A stretch of 8,145 nucleotides of DNA from Gammaproteobacteria bacterium (GTDB lineage: Bacteria > Pseudomonadota > Gammaproteobacteria > Coxiellales > Coxiellaceae), in the NCBI GenBank assembly GCA_021774015.1, contig JAJFJO010000116.1, forward strand, positions 1-8,145. Direction: 5' to 3'. The notes below the pieces were generated by a model. That model saw nothing but the letters and a program-made list of their open reading frames with translations, searched no databases and was not told the origin of the DNA. Shown piece after piece: positions 5,000-8,145 of the stretch; position 1 is the first letter of the stretch; the number at the start of each line of letters is the position of its first letter. Position numbers and translations under genes: made by a program.

Positions 5000-6985
5000 T
5001 CAAGCTGCTGAAGCGGCTGTTCTTTTTGGAGAAGCAGCAGTGCCAACAGCTTTTGCATCAGCGGCATTGTCTGGTTGTCCAGCATTCGCAAAGAGTGCAC
5101 TGGTTGTTTTTTTAATGTTTGAGGTAGCTTCTACAGTGCTATACTTAACATTAACACCAATTTTGCTAGCAGCTTTTTTAAATGCGTCACTTAATATGCG
5201 TTTTATTTTTAAGATCGGATTTTGCATATCTGGAAATTCTTCTTCATGGTTTTCCAGAAAAGTAGTGGTTGAGCTTAGCTCTTTTTCCAAATCAGTGATG
5301 TCAAGATCATAATTTTCGTCCTCTTGAGCTTGATTAAGGGAGTCCAACCTTTTAATTTCCCTTTGAATTTTTTCTTTGGTTGCGTCAAATTTTATTTTTG
5401 CACAATCCCATATATATGCTTTTTTCATGCTGCCATCAGTTGCAGCTCCTATGATGGCAGGAGCATTATCCATTGCATTTTCTTCGCTGTAGATAGGGAA
5501 GTTATAAATGCCATCAGCCTGTTTCGCACGTTGTTTTTCGCATTCGTTAATAATTCCATCTACAGACTGCAGTAAATCAAAAAGCGCTAGATAACGACTT
5601 AGTCGCTCGTGGCTTGCTAGAACTTGGTTGTTAGCAGCATCTTTGCTGTCAAATGAAAGCGCTGAAATGCCCTTGTAACAAGTTTGTGCAACAGCAGTTT
5701 TCTCTTGCTCACTGCACCCCCCTATTTCAAGTTGTTGAATCAGTAGGCTACTTGCCGCGCCGTTGAGAAGAAGTTGATTGATGGCCTTTTGTGCCTCGGG
5801 TTCAGTAATTTTTTTGTTTATCATATAGCGGCGAATTAAGGTTGTATAACCATTTTTCCCAAACGTCTTATTTAGAGAGCTACGAAATTTTCCTCTGGGT
5901 TTATACGCCATGTCAGTTTCACTATATACAAATAGCGTTGATCTAACAAATTCAGCCCACTGTAGGCCCCAATCCATTAAGATTTCTTCATTTGGAATAA
6001 CTGAATGGTTGCCTTCAGAGCCAACTAGTAGAGGGTATTTTTTGGCTTTGCGAAGAGCTTCTGTAAAGGTTTCAGTAAAGCGGGTTTTCAATTTGTCTTC
6101 TAGCCTTCCTAAATTTTGTGTTTTAGTAGTTTCAAAGGGTTTAAGATTTTCGCTACCGCGATCAAAAATAAGCTCTAGTGATTCAGGGTTTTTAATGAAC
6201 TGCCTTTTGTTTGATTCCTGTTCTTGTCTCTTGATTTTTGGGCTTGCTTCATTAGCAGGTTTGTCCACTGGAAATTTTTGTTTCCCTAACCCTTTATTAA
6301 TAAACGATAGTGCTCCTTGCCCGGTTTCGCTGCACATTTGTACGTTTTCTTTATTGAATAGAGAAACAGCAATTGCAGCCAGGAGTAGTTCATTAACCTC
6401 TATACGAGCTTCTTCAGGTCTTTTGTGCTTTTTTTCAGCATAGATTTTCATCAAATTTTCATAGGCGTTCTGGCCAAAAAATTCATCAAGAAAGCCTAAA
6501 AGCTCTTCGGTGGGGCCATAGATAGTGTGTATTTGCTCTCTAGTTTTTTCATGACGATTTCTCTGCTTCCGATAATTCCATTCAGGGTGCCGTCTGTGTA
6601 TGTCGTCAAGGTCGCGTTCAACGCGGTCATCCCTAGCCATAGCTTTGATGTTTTCGCCTTTAAAAAATTCTTCTTTTAAAACAGCGCTTAAAGAGCTTAG
6701 CCATAGAGTCAGGGTTGCCTCATTTATAAAATAAGATTCTTTTGATTCATTGAAGGATGGTCTCAATTGTGCGACGGAGAGAGCTTCTTTAAGCGTACGA
6801 TCGAACAACTCTTGAAGCTCTGTCGGTAGGGTGTACGTATCTGTTGCAATAAAACCGTGGAATTCGGGGTCAAAAACTCGGCCAAGTGAGCCAAGGCTAC
6901 CTGAAAAAGCTGCTAAGTTTTTAGCCTGAGGACGTTGCTCTGCTTCTGCGCTTCTTGCACTAATTGGTCTTTCAATTTCTGGCAT
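5000..6985 (-). CDS. Large helical protein with internally duplicated module, effector-like, unrecognised
   Basis: I do not recognise this 661-residue protein. No signal peptide or membrane segment is seen; it reads as soluble, charged and mostly helical. Layout: a Glu/Arg-rich start (1-25); module N1 (about 57-235); a charged linker (236-296); module N2 (about 297-447); and a C-terminal module (about 455-635) shared with the neighbouring gene; then an Ala-rich low-complexity tail. N1 and N2 align: FGQNAYENLMKIY with FGKNGYTTLIRRY, and EAR-x-EVNELLLAAIA with EAQKAINQLLLNGAA. N1 has an extra highly charged stretch (about 110-155, rich in Arg, Asp, His). C-terminal marks are ECEKQRAKQ (481-489), AYIWDCAKIKF (523-533), EEEFP (581-585), KIKRILSDAFKK (593-604) and KYSTV (614-618). 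ATG 6985 has GGAGAA 5 bp upstream. It follows its paralogue by 54 bp, likely as one operon. A secreted host-directed protein is plausible; no catalytic motif is seen. Confidence 0.83.
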   Translation of the reverse strand: MPEIERPISARSAEAEQRPQAKNLAAFSGSLGSLGRVFDPEFHGFIATDTYTLPTELQELFDRTLKEALSVAQLRPSFNESKESYFINEATLTLWLSSLSAVLKEEFFKGENIKAMARDDRVERDLDDIHRRHPEWNYRKQRNRHEKTREQIHTIYGPTEELLGFLDEFFGQNAYENLMKIYAEKKHKRPEEARIEVNELLLAAIAVSLFNKENVQMCSETGQGALSFINKGLGKQKFPVDKPANEASPKIKRQEQESNKRQFIKNPESLELIFDRGSENLKPFETTKTQNLGRLEDKLKTRFTETFTEALRKAKKYPLLVGSEGNHSVIPNEEILMDWGLQWAEFVRSTLFVYSETDMAYKPRGKFRSSLNKTFGKNGYTTLIRRYMINKKITEPEAQKAINQLLLNGAASSLLIQQLEIGGCSEQEKTAVAQTCYKGISALSFDSKDAANNQVLASHERLSRYLALFDLLQSVDGIINECEKQRAKQADGIYNFPIYSEENAMDNAPAIIGAATDGSMKKAYIWDCAKIKFDATKEKIQREIKRLDSLNQAQEDENYDLDITDLEKELSSTTTFLENHEEEFPDMQNPILKIKRILSDAFKKAASKIGVNVKYSTVEATSNIKKTTSALFANAGQPDNAADAKAVGTAASPKRTAASAA

Positions 6986-7039
6986 TATTTTTCTCCAGTT
7001 TAAATGTTTTTCGTAGCGCTTGCATTATTTGCTCGTTGT

Positions 7040-8145
7040 TTATGTTCGAAGGCTCTGACTTTTTCTAGGCTTTTCCTCGGTCGCGCTGTTATTATCTCGG
7101 AATACTTTCTTCCTTTTTTTATCAAATAGCGTGGCGGTATGTCCGATGTGATCAATAGTTTTCACGGTGCTGAAATGCACCTCTTCCGCAAAGAAAATGC
7201 TTTTAAAGCTTTTATAAGCATCGCTCAATACTCTTTTGATTTTTTGAGTAAAGCTTTTCACCTCTGGAAATTCTTTTTCATAAGGCTTTAGGTCATCATT
7301 AACAACAGCTCCACACTTGGCGAATATTCTTTCTATGCCAGTAGAAGGGGTTTCCTGGACTGCTTCGGTATCAGATGACGGGTTGTTTAGTAAAGCTACT
7401 TGCGCTTCAATATCGTCTTGTATTGCTGAAAAGCTCATTTTTGCATTATGCCATATAGCTGCTTTCTTTTCTTCGAGTCCCTTAATGGAATTGATCTTAG
7501 TCACCTTCCCCTTTTCATCAAATTCTAGGTGTGAAAGGTTTATTGAACCTTGCTTTTCGCGTTGCTCATGACACTCAAGAATAATTGCTTCGATGCTTAC
7601 TGACAAGTCCTTGAGTAAGTCTAGTGCCTGCAATCTTTCTTTATCTATTTCAGTAAATACATTCGAAAATTGTGTTTTTTCTATAAGCCCACGCAAGCCA
7701 AGGTTAACATATTTCATAGATTCATATTGGAATTGAAGGATATCAACAGCTACCCCTTTTGCAGTGGGAATCACTTGACGCGTTCCCTCTCTGGTAGCCA
7801 TAGCGCTTAATAAATTACGGTTTACTTTGCTAATTGCTTGATAGCGAGTAAGTTGAGCGTCTTCGGTTAATTGTTGTTTTATTAGAAATTCATAACCATT
7901 ATCCTTGCTTTCACCAGCAAAGAGATCATTTATAACCGTTAAATATTTTTCATTTGGTTTATATCCGCCGGATAGGCTATCATAATTAAAAAATTCACAG
8001 CGCACAGCCTTAGCCAACTCTCTCCCCCAAATTAAGAGAGGTTGAAAGTTTTCTGCTCGTTTCTGGTTGCCGCTGGTATCTTCAGCATCATAATTTGCAA
8101 GAGAAGTAGGGTTTTTGGTACCCACGGCTTCGGTTACGTTTCCCA
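7040..8145 (-). CDS. Paralogue of the 661-aa protein, effector-like, unrecognised (5' end at window edge)
   Basis: Numbering is from an in-frame GTG at 8125 (361 residues), but the frame stays open to the edge and no ribosome site precedes that GTG. The edge codon reads NTG, so the true start could be ATG with its first base just outside (M-G-N-V-T-E-A). No signal peptide or membrane span. Residues about 28-150 match the duplicated module of the neighbour (WGRELAKAVRCEFF; NGYEFLIKQQL; VNRNLLSAMA), and about 160-335 match its C-terminal module: ECHEQREKQ (184-192), AAIWHNAKMSF (222-232), EKEFPE (283-288), KIKRVLSDAYK (295-305), HFSTVK (317-322). After the module come KKRKK (336-340), a monopartite nuclear-localisation-like cluster, and a hydrophilic tail with Glu350-Glu351 about ten residues from the end. 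It has only one copy of the N module. Likely first or earlier gene of the pair's operon. Function unknown; effector role is inference. Confidence 0.82.
   Translation of the reverse strand, partial: GNVTEAVGTKNPTSLANYDAEDTSGNQKRAENFQPLLIWGRELAKAVRCEFFNYDSLSGGYKPNEKYLTVINDLFAGESKDNGYEFLIKQQLTEDAQLTRYQAISKVNRNLLSAMATREGTRQVIPTAKGVAVDILQFQYESMKYVNLGLRGLIEKTQFSNVFTEIDKERLQALDLLKDLSVSIEAIILECHEQREKQGSINLSHLEFDEKGKVTKINSIKGLEEKKAAIWHNAKMSFSAIQDDIEAQVALLNNPSSDTEAVQETPSTGIERIFAKCGAVVNDDLKPYEKEFPEVKSFTQKIKRVLSDAYKSFKSIFFAEEVHFSTVKTIDHIGHTATLFDKKRKKVFRDNNSATEEKPRKSQSLRT

Noticed and set aside
4953..6443. Plus-strand open frames (for example 4953-5312 and 5910-6443) opposite the 661-aa gene
   Set aside because: They lie antisense to a gene with a ribosome site, a paralogue and internal homology. 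They lack good ribosome sites and their Ser/Phe-rich translations look like complement shadows.
1..8145. CRISPR array, tRNA, rRNA, transposase or phage genes
   Set aside because: No regularly spaced repeats, cloverleaf-like sequence or transposase/integrase motifs were seen on either strand.

Overview
The window looks like a moderately AT-rich gammaproteobacterial chromosome. Its housekeeping content (class 2 PyrD, a POT-family peptide transporter) together with two large unrecognised helical proteins, which resemble effectors in style, suggests a host-associated lineage such as the Legionellales (Legionella/Coxiella/Berkiella-like). That placement is inference from gene style. No rRNA or other marker is present to prove it.

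Left block, plus strand (1-2765). The window opens inside a probable SAM-dependent methyltransferase gene. Its stop codon overlaps the ATG of pyrD (ATGA), so the two are co-transcribed and probably translationally coupled. A clear extended -10 promoter (TGcTATAAT) lies across the pyrD stop codon and should drive a short gene for an exported 84-aa peptide that is very rich in His, Trp and Tyr. After a 205-bp gap holding a degenerate palindromic repeat comes a gene for an exported putative glycoside hydrolase of the DUF4015/COG1306 TIM-barrel type. PyrD is otherwise canonical but lacks the conserved active-site lysine (Asn at residue 67).

Convergent gap (2766-2927). It contains a short perfect hairpin and G/C-rich low-complexity sequence, with no gene and no convincing terminator.

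Middle block, minus strand (2928-4837). A POT/PTR2-type proton-peptide symporter is preceded by a good sigma70 promoter and followed after 23 bp by a gene for an exported protein with eight cysteines in the mature part. The two look like one operon. The transporter keeps the family's other signatures but has lost the ExxER motif of helix 1.

Right block, minus strand (5000-8145). Two adjacent genes 54 bp apart encode paralogous proteins of at least 361 aa and 661 aa, matching no family I recognise. They share a C-terminal module and an N-terminal helical module. The longer protein carries the N-terminal module twice, so the locus grew by both gene duplication and internal duplication. The upstream paralogue has a KKRKK nuclear-localisation-like cluster and a short acidic-then-basic hydrophilic tail. 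These traits fit, but do not prove, secreted effectors acting in a eukaryotic host. This pair is the most likely undescribed system in the window.
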